Below are positions 8,561 to 16,772 of a stretch of 64,000 nucleotides of DNA, piece by piece (the first letter of the stretch is position 1; each line of letters opens with the position of its first letter). Source of the stretch: Roseburia_C sp051879315 (lineage in GTDB: Bacteria > Bacillota > Clostridia > Lachnospirales > Lachnospiraceae); contig JBJELW010000060.1 in assembly GCA_051879315.1 (NCBI GenBank), positions 8,407 to 72,406 on the forward strand, written 5' to 3'. Below the pieces are notes generated by a model. The model did no database searches. It had not been told where the DNA came from and worked only from the letters and a program-made list of their open reading frames with translations. The position numbers were made by a program, and so were the translations under genes.

Positions 8561-10675
8561 TCAGCAAAATTCCAGATTGATGTCACTAATATAGCAAAGA
8601 GCATCCTCCATCAGCTGAATGTCACCTCTCTGATTTTTTTCAGCGCCTTTTCCCAACCGCTCTATGGACAGACTGTGCACTCTGCTCACTTCTTCCATCA
8701 TCTCTAACCGGGAGAACAGAGCGCTTAAAACCAGCTTCTTTCCAAATTGTGGAGCCTCCCCCTTTGCATCCACCAATTCTTCCAACAATTCCAGTACTGC
8801 CGCCTGATCCTGTGGCCGTTTATGAGTGAGTTCTATCTTTCCGTAAATCTCGATTCCCACATAGGAAGGGGATACAATGGACACTTTTGTGTTAATCAGC
8901 CGCTTTTCTTCAATATACGCAGAAATGCTTTCCTTATAGAAATCACTTAAGACCGGACATTTCTTTTGGGCATAGGGCTTTACCACTACAACCACTTCAT
9001 TGTCTTCCCAATTCCGGTCATGAATTTCTCCATATCGTTTTCCCGACAAAACTTCCACAGCCTCAATCATCAAACCGGGGGTTCTTTTTACCACAGTCTT
9101 GTAATCGTCCACCGATACCAGACGTCCCTGGCAAAACAGCTCTGTCTCCAGACGGGTCTTAATATCTTTCATAGTCTCCAGGTTTCTCCCGCCAACAGCC
9201 GGCATGGGATTATATACCTTCAGATTCTCCATCTGTCCCGGCACCTGCGTGATTTCCCGCTCCAAAGCATTTCCGTCTTTAAACTTTGAAACAGCAAATC
9301 CGGTGATGCAGATTTTCTGTCCCGGCCTGGGGACTCTTCCATGTTCCCCATCGCCGAACAGGATTCTCCCCTGCTCCCAATCATAAGTGAACACCTTATC
9401 GGTATATGCGGCACGTTCTAAATTCGGAACATAATTCCAGATTTCATATCTGACTGTCCCATTCTTTTCTTCCCCCCAAAGGGAAATGGACAGTTCCTGT
9501 ATTCCATCGAAAGAAAATGGAATTTCCTGATTGGCACATCCATCTGTAATTCCCTGACCAAATACAGAACTCAGTTCTTCACAAACGAAAAAGACTTGTA
9601 AGATACTTCCCGCCACAGGTCTGCGTTCCTTATCTAAAAAGACAATCTGCCGTTCTCCCGGCCGACCGGTTTTTCTCACATCCAGGCAATGGGCTTCTTC
9701 CCCTCCTTCCCGGTATAACAGGCTGCCAAATCCTTCCTGCTCCCGGAGTCCTATCATGATACCGGCATTTTCCGGAATATAATACGGGATAACAAGTTCT
9801 TCCTCCCCCTGATATTCCACTTCACAGACCCTGCTCAGTGTTCTCTTCTGTTCTGCCAAAACAGGATTGATATAGATTTTCCCGATTTCCGGAAGCTTAT
9901 CATAGGTATTCTTCTTCAAAATACAGCGGATGTAATGGGCCTTGCACACGGAATCCGGATACTGATACAGCACTGTTTTTTCCGGAATATATACCTTCAA
10001 AATTCCGCTTCTCAACAAGCCACCTGTACCATCTTCCCTGACTTCCATGTCCTTCCATCCGTTTTCCCCATAATACTGCCAATGCAAATCACTCATGGAA
10101 AATCCCATTTCAAAAGGATTCCGCCATTGGTTTTCCCTGACACAGATCTGAAGGGCCACGTCACCGGAAAGCTCGTTTCCAAATCCAAAATAACCTGCTG
10201 CCTGTTTTTCAAAGTCCTCGGAAAACAAATCTGCATAATCTCCGTCCATACCCGCAAACATGGTTAAATCTATGCCAATTCCATCCACCTCATTAATATA
10301 GGAAATCATGGAATTGCTGTTGATCCTGCTGTCCTCCACCGTCTCAAAACATATATTTCCTGCATATACCGGTGTCCCGGCACGAACCAAGAGATCAGGG
10401 GTCGATGATTCCATATTCAGGTATGCTTTTGCAGCCTGTGCCTCTCTGGGCAAAATGCCCAACAACTTCATGTATTTTCGAATATGTATATCCCCGGTGG
10501 CATCCATATAATAATTCAACATGTCCACCAGCCATGCATAAGTCTGAAGTACCGTAATTCCCGGATCATGATAATTAAAATCCGTCCACTCCTCTGTCAT
10601 GGAAGGAATTTTTTGAATTGCCTGCTGTACCATCTGATCATAGGTTATATCACTTACACTTGGTACCTTTAACAC
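8561..10675 (-). CDS. Baseplate J-like wedge protein 2 (Pvc12/gp7 position)
   Basis: 704 residues from a GTG start preceded by AGGAGGTGA. The N-terminus VPSVSDITYDQMVQQAIQKIP and the downstream TEWTDFNYHDPGITVLQTYAWLVD-like stretch (key residues Asp, Pro, Gly, Ile) resemble large baseplate proteins of contractile injection systems. Near residues 500-530 the motif GRLVSVDDYKTVVKRTPG is typical of the J/gp6-like core. It follows the larger J-like gene after 12 bases. Expected role: inner or outer wedge of the baseplate, with its paralogue forming the wedge heterodimer. The assignment to Pvc12 rather than Pvc11 rests on order and size only. Confidence 0.8.
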   Translation of the reverse strand: MLKVPSVSDITYDQMVQQAIQKIPSMTEEWTDFNYHDPGITVLQTYAWLVDMLNYYMDATGDIHIRKYMKLLGILPREAQAAKAYLNMESSTPDLLVRAGTPVYAGNICFETVEDSRINSNSMISYINEVDGIGIDLTMFAGMDGDYADLFSEDFEKQAAGYFGFGNELSGDVALQICVRENQWRNPFEMGFSMSDLHWQYYGENGWKDMEVREDGTGGLLRSGILKVYIPEKTVLYQYPDSVCKAHYIRCILKKNTYDKLPEIGKIYINPVLAEQKRTLSRVCEVEYQGEEELVIPYYIPENAGIMIGLREQEGFGSLLYREGGEEAHCLDVRKTGRPGERQIVFLDKERRPVAGSILQVFFVCEELSSVFGQGITDGCANQEIPFSFDGIQELSISLWGEEKNGTVRYEIWNYVPNLERAAYTDKVFTYDWEQGRILFGDGEHGRVPRPGQKICITGFAVSKFKDGNALEREITQVPGQMENLKVYNPMPAVGGRNLETMKDIKTRLETELFCQGRLVSVDDYKTVVKRTPGLMIEAVEVLSGKRYGEIHDRNWEDNEVVVVVKPYAQKKCPVLSDFYKESISAYIEEKRLINTKVSIVSPSYVGIEIYGKIELTHKRPQDQAAVLELLEELVDAKGEAPQFGKKLVLSALFSRLEMMEEVSRVHSLSIERLGKGAEKNQRGDIQLMEDALCYISDINLEFC

Positions 10676-10687
10676 GAAATCACCTCC

Positions 10688-13540
10688 TTACACAATATCA
10701 ATGTATACAATATGTTCCCCATTTACTGCCATGATAAAGGGATTTTGCTGCTTCTCATAGAATTCTTCCGTAACCGGTATCTCATTTCCGTCCACATTGG
10801 CCGTCATGAGTATTTTCGCGATTTCACAGCCGGTGAGTCTGGTCCGCAGATATGCTGCAATCTGAGACACCCGGGGGAAATCCCCGATCTCCCATCCCTT
10901 TTTGCTGAGTCCTCCATCTAAGGGATCGATATATTCTTTAATGGCAGACAACGCTTCATTTTGCAGTTCGTATGCCTGCTCCATATTTTCTTTCTCCAGC
11001 CAAAGCCTTATGCTCACCCGGATAAAGTGGGGCTGCGTCAACAGCAGCTCCTTTCCCGCCGGAACAAGACCACTGACCGATAAAAGCTTATTTCGGATGG
11101 ACTCCTTCATCTCGGAAAAAATCTGCATTCCTTTTTCGTATTCTTCAATCAATACCGCCACCGTCAGTGTACCGGGCTTGGGTTTTCCAAACAGGTCCAC
11201 ATTACTTGCACACTTCACCTTGCGCACGCCGAAGGATGTCTGGCAGATAATATAGTAAAAATCCTTTGCCGTAACGGCCCGGTTTCTGGTATACAGCATG
11301 GATGTCACCAGCTTTTGCGCACTCTCCTCTGTATAGCCATCATAACCGCCATAGGTAGGAAATGGATTGGCAACACTGCTGATATAACGAACGGAATTCC
11401 GCAGGGTATTGATGGCTCCCGCCTCCACATTTGCCTGTGCACCGGTATAGTTATAATGCTGCACCTTAAAATGGGGGCCGGTCTCCGGCAGCTTTGCATT
11501 GACCAGGACCTGCTTATCCACATGGATAATTCCCTGTGCCATATCCACCTGATAATTGCGTCCTTCCTTCCAAAAGCCGGGTCTCTCCTGCCAGAGCACC
11601 CAGTCCGGTGTCTCTTCCGTTCCTTCGTTTGCCCATAACTTCACCTGCAGCAAATTTGTTTGTGACAACTGAATATCCACGTCATGATCCCGGTTTTCCA
11701 GATAAAATTCCTCCGTTACCGCATTCCGGTTTTCCACCTTCGCCATATTCATATAAATTCCCTTGACATACGGAAGCGCGTATTCCTTAATCTCCGGATT
11801 ATAATTAACAAACCGCAGAAAGTAACCTTCGTAGCCGTACAAATCTGCCTTTTTCATATCCTTAGGAATCATCAAAAGCATATTGCCGGAGCCTAAAAAT
11901 CCATCTGTGGCATCTATATTTTTCACAGTGACAAATCCCCGCTCCGACAGATATTCCACGGTGAAATCGATGGGAATATCACTGTAATTCTCCAGATCAA
12001 AGTAGATACTGATGGGTGTACCGGAAATAGCAGCAGGAAATCCCAGATACATACAACGCCGCTCATGCTCCTGATTGTAAAACAGTTTTACGGCTTTTCC
12101 ACTGCTTAACTCTGACGTAATATCCTGCTCTTCAAAACTGTTCTTCAGCAGCACATAATCTGCAGACTGCCGATTTTCTTCATAAGAGTAGGATAACTTC
12201 AATCCCCGTATTCTGGGACATTTGTAGATAGCCGGCATCTTATAGATATTTTCCGCCCGCAGCAGCCGTGCCCGTATGCTTCCCTGCTGGGAAATCTTTT
12301 CCGGGTCATCCTCCATATCCCCGGGGCAGAGGAAATCCATGGAGATATGTCCCTGGGAAGAACCGTTAAACATGGATGCAATGTGCTCCTCTTTCCAGAT
12401 GGGCTTCCATCCGGAATAGCTCAAGTATTCCCACACCACATAATCCGCCATCACTTCCACCGGATGCAGTTCCGCGATTTTCTTTGGCTTTTTCATGATT
12501 ACCTTGTATTCCAGATCCACCTCCGGAATCTCCGGGATTTCCTCATGAACGACATAGTCCAGATCAAAGTCCAGTCGAATCACTGCTCCCTTCTTAGACA
12601 AAACCTCACGGGATACAATACTGAACTCATTGTACAATCCCAAAGGTTTTCCAAAGGGCTCTATCATACCCAGGGAACCGCTGATTCCATTGACAAACAA
12701 TTCCTCCGGCAGTATCTGCTCCTTGGCAAATCCCAACTGGATTTGATTGACATATAACTGCGGCAACTGTTCCTTTGTTTCCAGCACGATAAAATAACCT
12801 TCTTTATTCCCAATCCGGCTTTTCCGGGGAGAATAGTCCTTTTTCACAAGTTCAAGGCCATTCTCTGCTGCTGTCACCTTGTCAAAGGGCTGGGAATTTC
12901 CCTCCTGGTCCAAAATGCTCCAGGATACTTTGTCCGAAGCCAGCAGTTCCATGCTTTCCTGCTGTTTTTCCTTCTCCTGCATCTCGATAAACAGCATAAT
13001 ATCCAGGCTTTCCAGATAATCAAACTGGTTCTCGAAGCATAAATATAATTTATGTACTGCCTGATTCTCACCACTGATATCAAATGCCTGCCACACCGGC
13101 ATTTTTTTCTTATCACAGGTATGCCGGATAATGACATCCTGATCCCGGTCTGTGGTCACAATCATCTCCGGCTCCGCTGTCACCGCTGACATGTCATGTC
13201 TGGTCTCGAAAATAACCTCTCCCTGGGCACCTGCCGCACCCATTACCTGCGTGCCGGCCGGCACCATAACATCCCCTTCATAACCACTGACCGGTGTAAA
13301 CTGCACATAGCCTTTTGCGGATGAAACCGGCTCCGTCTTCATCTCTTCAAATAAATTCAAATACTGTACCTTATGCTTGGGCAGCACAGCAGAAAATCGT
13401 TCTTCACTGTCTGCAATCATGTCCGCACACAAAGTAGTCAGCACGGATCCGGCATCTTCATTTCCCGGTGCATAAGAAAATTCAGGAACATAGGATGCCA
13501 TCAGCTTTTGTATTTTTTCGTAGGTTTTATAACTGGTCAT
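10688..13540 (-). CDS. Baseplate J-like wedge protein 1 (Pvc11/gp6 position)
   Basis: 950 residues. Near residues 740-780 TRNRAVTAKDFYYIICQ followed by GVRKVKC is the J-like motif, and EYIDPLDGGLSKKGWEIG near 880 is a typical C-terminal marker of large eCIS baseplate assembly proteins. The N-terminus (YEKIQKLMASYVPEFSYAP) has the family's usual opening. It lies between gp25 and the second J-like gene, as in other contractile systems, with tight spacing on both sides. It would form the wedge ring that triggers sheath contraction. Confidence 0.85.
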   Translation of the reverse strand: MTSYKTYEKIQKLMASYVPEFSYAPGNEDAGSVLTTLCADMIADSEERFSAVLPKHKVQYLNLFEEMKTEPVSSAKGYVQFTPVSGYEGDVMVPAGTQVMGAAGAQGEVIFETRHDMSAVTAEPEMIVTTDRDQDVIIRHTCDKKKMPVWQAFDISGENQAVHKLYLCFENQFDYLESLDIMLFIEMQEKEKQQESMELLASDKVSWSILDQEGNSQPFDKVTAAENGLELVKKDYSPRKSRIGNKEGYFIVLETKEQLPQLYVNQIQLGFAKEQILPEELFVNGISGSLGMIEPFGKPLGLYNEFSIVSREVLSKKGAVIRLDFDLDYVVHEEIPEIPEVDLEYKVIMKKPKKIAELHPVEVMADYVVWEYLSYSGWKPIWKEEHIASMFNGSSQGHISMDFLCPGDMEDDPEKISQQGSIRARLLRAENIYKMPAIYKCPRIRGLKLSYSYEENRQSADYVLLKNSFEEQDITSELSSGKAVKLFYNQEHERRCMYLGFPAAISGTPISIYFDLENYSDIPIDFTVEYLSERGFVTVKNIDATDGFLGSGNMLLMIPKDMKKADLYGYEGYFLRFVNYNPEIKEYALPYVKGIYMNMAKVENRNAVTEEFYLENRDHDVDIQLSQTNLLQVKLWANEGTEETPDWVLWQERPGFWKEGRNYQVDMAQGIIHVDKQVLVNAKLPETGPHFKVQHYNYTGAQANVEAGAINTLRNSVRYISSVANPFPTYGGYDGYTEESAQKLVTSMLYTRNRAVTAKDFYYIICQTSFGVRKVKCASNVDLFGKPKPGTLTVAVLIEEYEKGMQIFSEMKESIRNKLLSVSGLVPAGKELLLTQPHFIRVSIRLWLEKENMEQAYELQNEALSAIKEYIDPLDGGLSKKGWEIGDFPRVSQIAAYLRTRLTGCEIAKILMTANVDGNEIPVTEEFYEKQQNPFIMAVNGEHIVYIDIV

Positions 13541-13560
13541 GTCTGTTTCCTCTCTTCTTC

Positions 13561-13980
13561 TTATGATGATATCTCTCCTACCCCTTCCTCCAGGTAATAT
13601 GGGAATACAAGATTATTGGGATTATTGGTGGCTCTGACCCGATAGCTGATGTGGAATAATATCCGTCCCATTTTACTGTCCCGCTCACTGATTTCCACTT
13701 CTACTCCGCGGATCCGGGGCTCCCACTCGGTCAATGCCTCCTCGATTTCCCCACAGATAATATTTTCAAATGCCGCATCCGGCAGTTCAAAAATATACTT
13801 GTGCAAATTGCATCCAAACTCAGGCTGCATGGCCCGCTCTCTGGTCTTGGTCATCAATATAATATATACTGCCTGACGGATATCCTCTTCGTTCTCGGAC
13901 ATCACAAATTTTCCGGTGGCAGAATCTATCTTCGGGGGAAATGCAAATCCCCTTCCCAAAAAATCTTTTGAATTACCCAT
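13561..13980 (-). CDS. gp25-like baseplate wedge protein (Pvc9-like)
   Basis: 139 residues with the GPW/gp25 lysozyme-like wedge fold: DFLGRGFAFPPKID at the start, then EDIRQAVYIILMTKTRERAMQPEFG, the conserved helix and the ERxxxPEFG core motif that nucleates sheath assembly on the baseplate. A GGAGG site precedes the ATG. It sits between the spike and the J-like genes, the standard position. The family is well conserved, so the identification is firm. Confidence 0.93.
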   Translation of the reverse strand: MGNSKDFLGRGFAFPPKIDSATGKFVMSENEEDIRQAVYIILMTKTRERAMQPEFGCNLHKYIFELPDAAFENIICGEIEEALTEWEPRIRGVEVEISERDSKMGRILFHISYRVRATNNPNNLVFPYYLEEGVGEISS

Positions 13981-14000
13981 CTCACACCTCCGATTGATGC

Positions 14001-14780
14001 TTAGTTAATCTTTACCATTCCTCCGGATATTTCCGCCTGCACACCGCCCTTGGCTGTCAGCTTCTGACTTCCTTCTATCTGCGCAGTTCCACCCTTCAGA
14101 TTCAGACTTGTAGATCCCTCTATCTTAACGGAATTGCTTCCCTTTATCTCCACACTATCTGCTTTAATCTCCATTTTCCCGCTGTTTCCATCCAGGTTCA
14201 CTTCCACCTTTCCGGTTTTTATGGATATTTTTTTATCTGCGGCAATCGCAATTTCTCCATTTTTATAATCCAGGAAAACCTGGTTCTTTTTCTCTTTGTC
14301 AGCAATGAGACAGGTTTCCTTTTCATCCTCTATCACAAACTGACTTCCCTTGGGCGTTGTTATCTGGATGCTCTGTTTTCCTTGTTCATCCAGAATTTTC
14401 AAATCCATACCGCCCTTTGTCTTAAAGTGCTTAATCAGGTTCTTATCATCAAAGCTTTCATTGACGATTTCCGCGCTGGAGGGATAAAGACTTCCCAACA
14501 GAAACGGCCGTTTCAGACTGCCCCCGATAAACCCGATCAGCACAATTTCATCAATCTCCGGCACAACATAGGATCCATAATCCTTTCCGGTGTAAGGGGA
14601 CAAAAGCCGCACCCATTCGCACATATTTTTTCCGTTTTCCCAAACGGTAAATTCTACCTTCACCATCCCCTTAAACTTGGAATTGTTATTTTCTACCACA
14701 ATCCCCTGTACAAAACCGGGAACCTTCTGATTATCATAGTTTTCATTATTATCGTACAACAAATCTGTAATGGAATTCAT
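14001..14780 (-). CDS. gpV/gp5-like central spike protein
   Basis: 259 residues. The N-terminal part (PGFVQGIVVENNNSKFKGMV, WVRLLSPYTGKDYGSYVVPE, DEIVLIGFIGG) is the OB-fold of phage baseplate assembly protein V and VgrG. The C-terminal ~90 residues are short alternating valine, isoleucine and lysine strands (EIKGSNSVKIEGSTSLNLKG) typical of a triple-stranded beta-helix needle. It overlaps the hub gene by four bases (ATGA). Most described eCIS fuse hub and spike in a single VgrG-like Pvc8; here they are separate genes as in phage Mu and P2. The DUF4280 protein probably caps its tip. Confidence 0.9.
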   Translation of the reverse strand: MNSITDLLYDNNENYDNQKVPGFVQGIVVENNNSKFKGMVKVEFTVWENGKNMCEWVRLLSPYTGKDYGSYVVPEIDEIVLIGFIGGSLKRPFLLGSLYPSSAEIVNESFDDKNLIKHFKTKGGMDLKILDEQGKQSIQITTPKGSQFVIEDEKETCLIADKEKKNQVFLDYKNGEIAIAADKKISIKTGKVEVNLDGNSGKMEIKADSVEIKGSNSVKIEGSTSLNLKGGTAQIEGSQKLTAKGGVQAEISGGMVKIN

Positions 14781-15874
14781 AAGCTCTTCACCCTTGCCCT
14801 CAATACTGTCCGATATCCTTCTTCGTCGATCCTGTGTCTCACCTGCGTAATATAATATTTTTTATCCACATTTTTCGCCAGTTCATCTATCTCTATGAAA
14901 CGCCCCGGCCCTAACTCCGGGATTCCGATACATTCGCATTCAAACATTCCAAAGCTCTCTGCCGCGCGTTCCACTTTAATCTGCGCCCGCTTCCTTGCTT
15001 CGCTGGCATCTTTTACCCCCGGTTCATAAAACACCTGTTTCGTGGTTCCTAAAAGCTTTGTGTCCATCCCCTTGTCGCTGAACTTACCACTGATATTTGC
15101 ACTCCCCGTTATAAGCTGGGCATTTTCCTCATCAATGGAACGTACCTCTGCCGTCTTAAACAGTCCCTGTCCGGACAATGTCAGCCGGGCATTCCGGATT
15201 CCATGTTTGGGAGTCAGCTTCATAACAGGGCTTGTCACCTTCTCTTTTTCACGGAAATACACGGTTCCCTGAACGATAAAAAATTCATAGCCCATCTTTT
15301 TGGCCTGTTCTACAATCAGATCGTAATCTGTCATCATATTGGCACGCAGTGCAATTTCATCCTCCGGGCAGCTGTCTAGCTTCTTTCCTGTAATGTAACT
15401 GCTGACGGGCTGCTCTCCCAGAATGGCATTCACCACCTTATCTGCGCTTTTTTCCTTGAAAAATTCCAGTCTGCGCCGCTTCATCAGCACGCCTTTGGCA
15501 TCCATACATTCCACCCGGATCCGCCAGGTCTGATCACCCATTCCGAATTCGTAATCCACCTGATTGATATACCCCACAAACACCTGCTCCGTCCGGATAT
15601 ATCCCAGCTCTACCTCAATTTTTTGTCCGATTTGCAGCATGTCCACATCCGACGTAAAATCAGTCTTTTTCGGATCGTATTCACCCACCACATAGAACAC
15701 ACAGCCGGATGCTTCATATTCGCTGGTCAGTTCAACCTCCAGCTCTGTAATCTGGAGTTTTTCTCCGGTCACCAGCTTACTTCCCCCCACCTTGATCTCA
15801 TAGGTGGGTGCCAGAAAATTATTATATTTACCTGCCAGGCTCTTATAGCTTGTCGTAACACTCATCAAATCCAT
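14777..15874 (-). CDS. gpD/gp27-like baseplate hub protein
   Basis: About 365 residues; late-control-D family hub that forms the trimeric ring between tube and spike. Recognisable stretches include PTYEIKVGG, IGQKIEVELGY, a FVGYINQVDYEF barrel segment, ADKVVNAILGE and the C-terminal LGPGRFIEI. A longer frame opens five codons upstream, but the GGAGAG ribosome site lies within those codons seven bases before this ATG, so I place the start here. It overlaps the spike gene by four bases. A structured repeat separates it from the upstream LysM gene. Confidence 0.88.
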   Translation of the reverse strand: MDLMSVTTSYKSLAGKYNNFLAPTYEIKVGGSKLVTGEKLQITELEVELTSEYEASGCVFYVVGEYDPKKTDFTSDVDMLQIGQKIEVELGYIRTEQVFVGYINQVDYEFGMGDQTWRIRVECMDAKGVLMKRRRLEFFKEKSADKVVNAILGEQPVSSYITGKKLDSCPEDEIALRANMMTDYDLIVEQAKKMGYEFFIVQGTVYFREKEKVTSPVMKLTPKHGIRNARLTLSGQGLFKTAEVRSIDEENAQLITGSANISGKFSDKGMDTKLLGTTKQVFYEPGVKDASEARKRAQIKVERAAESFGMFECECIGIPELGPGRFIEIDELAKNVDKKYYITQVRHRIDEEGYRTVLRARVKSL

Positions 15875-15911
15875 AAGAACACTCTCCATTCCACGTTATT
15901 TATAAAGATGG

Positions 15912-16043
15912 GTAACTGTTCAGTACCTTCCAGTTACGAGCGCAAATCCATGCAAAATTTGCTTCGCAAATGGATTTGCGCTTGCTAAATATACTTTTTC
16001 ATACGGCATCCGCAGTAAATGCGTATGCCTACTGAATAGTTAC
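15912..16043. repeat. Structured 132-bp repeat, copy 1
   Basis: About 85 percent like the copy at 21206-21338 and in the same orientation. Its ends are inverted (GTAACTGTTCAGTA and TACTGAATAGTTAC). It contains three hairpins: GTAACTG/CAGTTAC; GCGCAAATCCA/TGGATTTGCGC enclosing TTTGC-TTC-GCAAA; and GGCATCCGCA/TGCGTATGCC with one mismatch. Two stems covary with copy 2. On the minus strand bases 2-4 are the TAA stop of the LysM-type gene at 16040-16771. It fills most of the gap before the hub gene. Confidence 0.85.
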
Positions 16044-16771
16044 AAAGATGGAACCTTTAAGCTCTTTGTATAATCCACTTTTCGTGGATTCAGGATTCCG
16101 TTTTCCCGCGCAATTTCTTTCCATGCGGAAGAATCATCATACTCATCGTATGCCAGCATCCAAAGTTCATCTTTCTGTCCCACACTGCGATACTTGGTCC
16201 GGTCAGGAGATTCATTGGGATTTGCTTTAATCTCCTTCAGTATCTCTTTCTCTTCCCCTGTAATCGTCAGATCCACCTTTATTTTTACCGGATTCCCCTG
16301 TTTATTAAATAACTGGTTCTGAATATTTACACCTGTGACATTTCCCTGGAACTGAAGCTTTCCCCAGGAAAAAATCAGCTGCTCCGGCATATGTTCCTCA
16401 TGCTTGTATTTTGTCAGCATGGAGAACATCTGACATAATTTCGTCAATCCTCCATCATCCGAAATATAAGGTTCCAGCTTTTTGGGCAGGGCAAATTCTT
16501 TTAATGTTGTGGTGGCATCCACACGTATACTGACAGAAAGCTCTGCCAGCTTCCCCTTTCCCGGCTGCATATGATTGGGATGACTTTCCTGCCCAATACC
16601 TGTATTTTCCTTATAGTCTAAATTCCGATTAATAGAATATTCCGTGGGATTAAACTGCACCGGAAGTACCAGCTTACTCTTTCCCTTGGAATCCAAAAAT
16701 ATCAGGCTCGCTTTCTCTATGGGGCCATCCTGAAAAATATTTTTATTTTTCTTGCTGTTTTCTTTATTCAT
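16040..16771 (-). CDS. LysM-type tube initiator / baseplate protein (Pvc7/gp53-like)
   Basis: 243 residues. The N-terminal half (IEKASLIFLDSKGKSKLVLP, VQFNPTEYSINR) matches the N-terminal domain of contractile injection system tube-initiator proteins. The C-terminus (GQKDELWMLAYDEYDDSSAWKEIA, ARENGILNP) is a LysM-like module as in gp53/Pvc7, which in phages clamps wedges around the hub. It follows the ruler candidate after one base and has a GAGGA site. Its TAA stop is contributed by the 132-bp repeat. Confidence 0.85.
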   Translation of the reverse strand: MNKENSKKNKNIFQDGPIEKASLIFLDSKGKSKLVLPVQFNPTEYSINRNLDYKENTGIGQESHPNHMQPGKGKLAELSVSIRVDATTTLKEFALPKKLEPYISDDGGLTKLCQMFSMLTKYKHEEHMPEQLIFSWGKLQFQGNVTGVNIQNQLFNKQGNPVKIKVDLTITGEEKEILKEIKANPNESPDRTKYRSVGQKDELWMLAYDEYDDSSAWKEIARENGILNPRKVDYTKSLKVPSL

Positions 16772-16772
16772 C

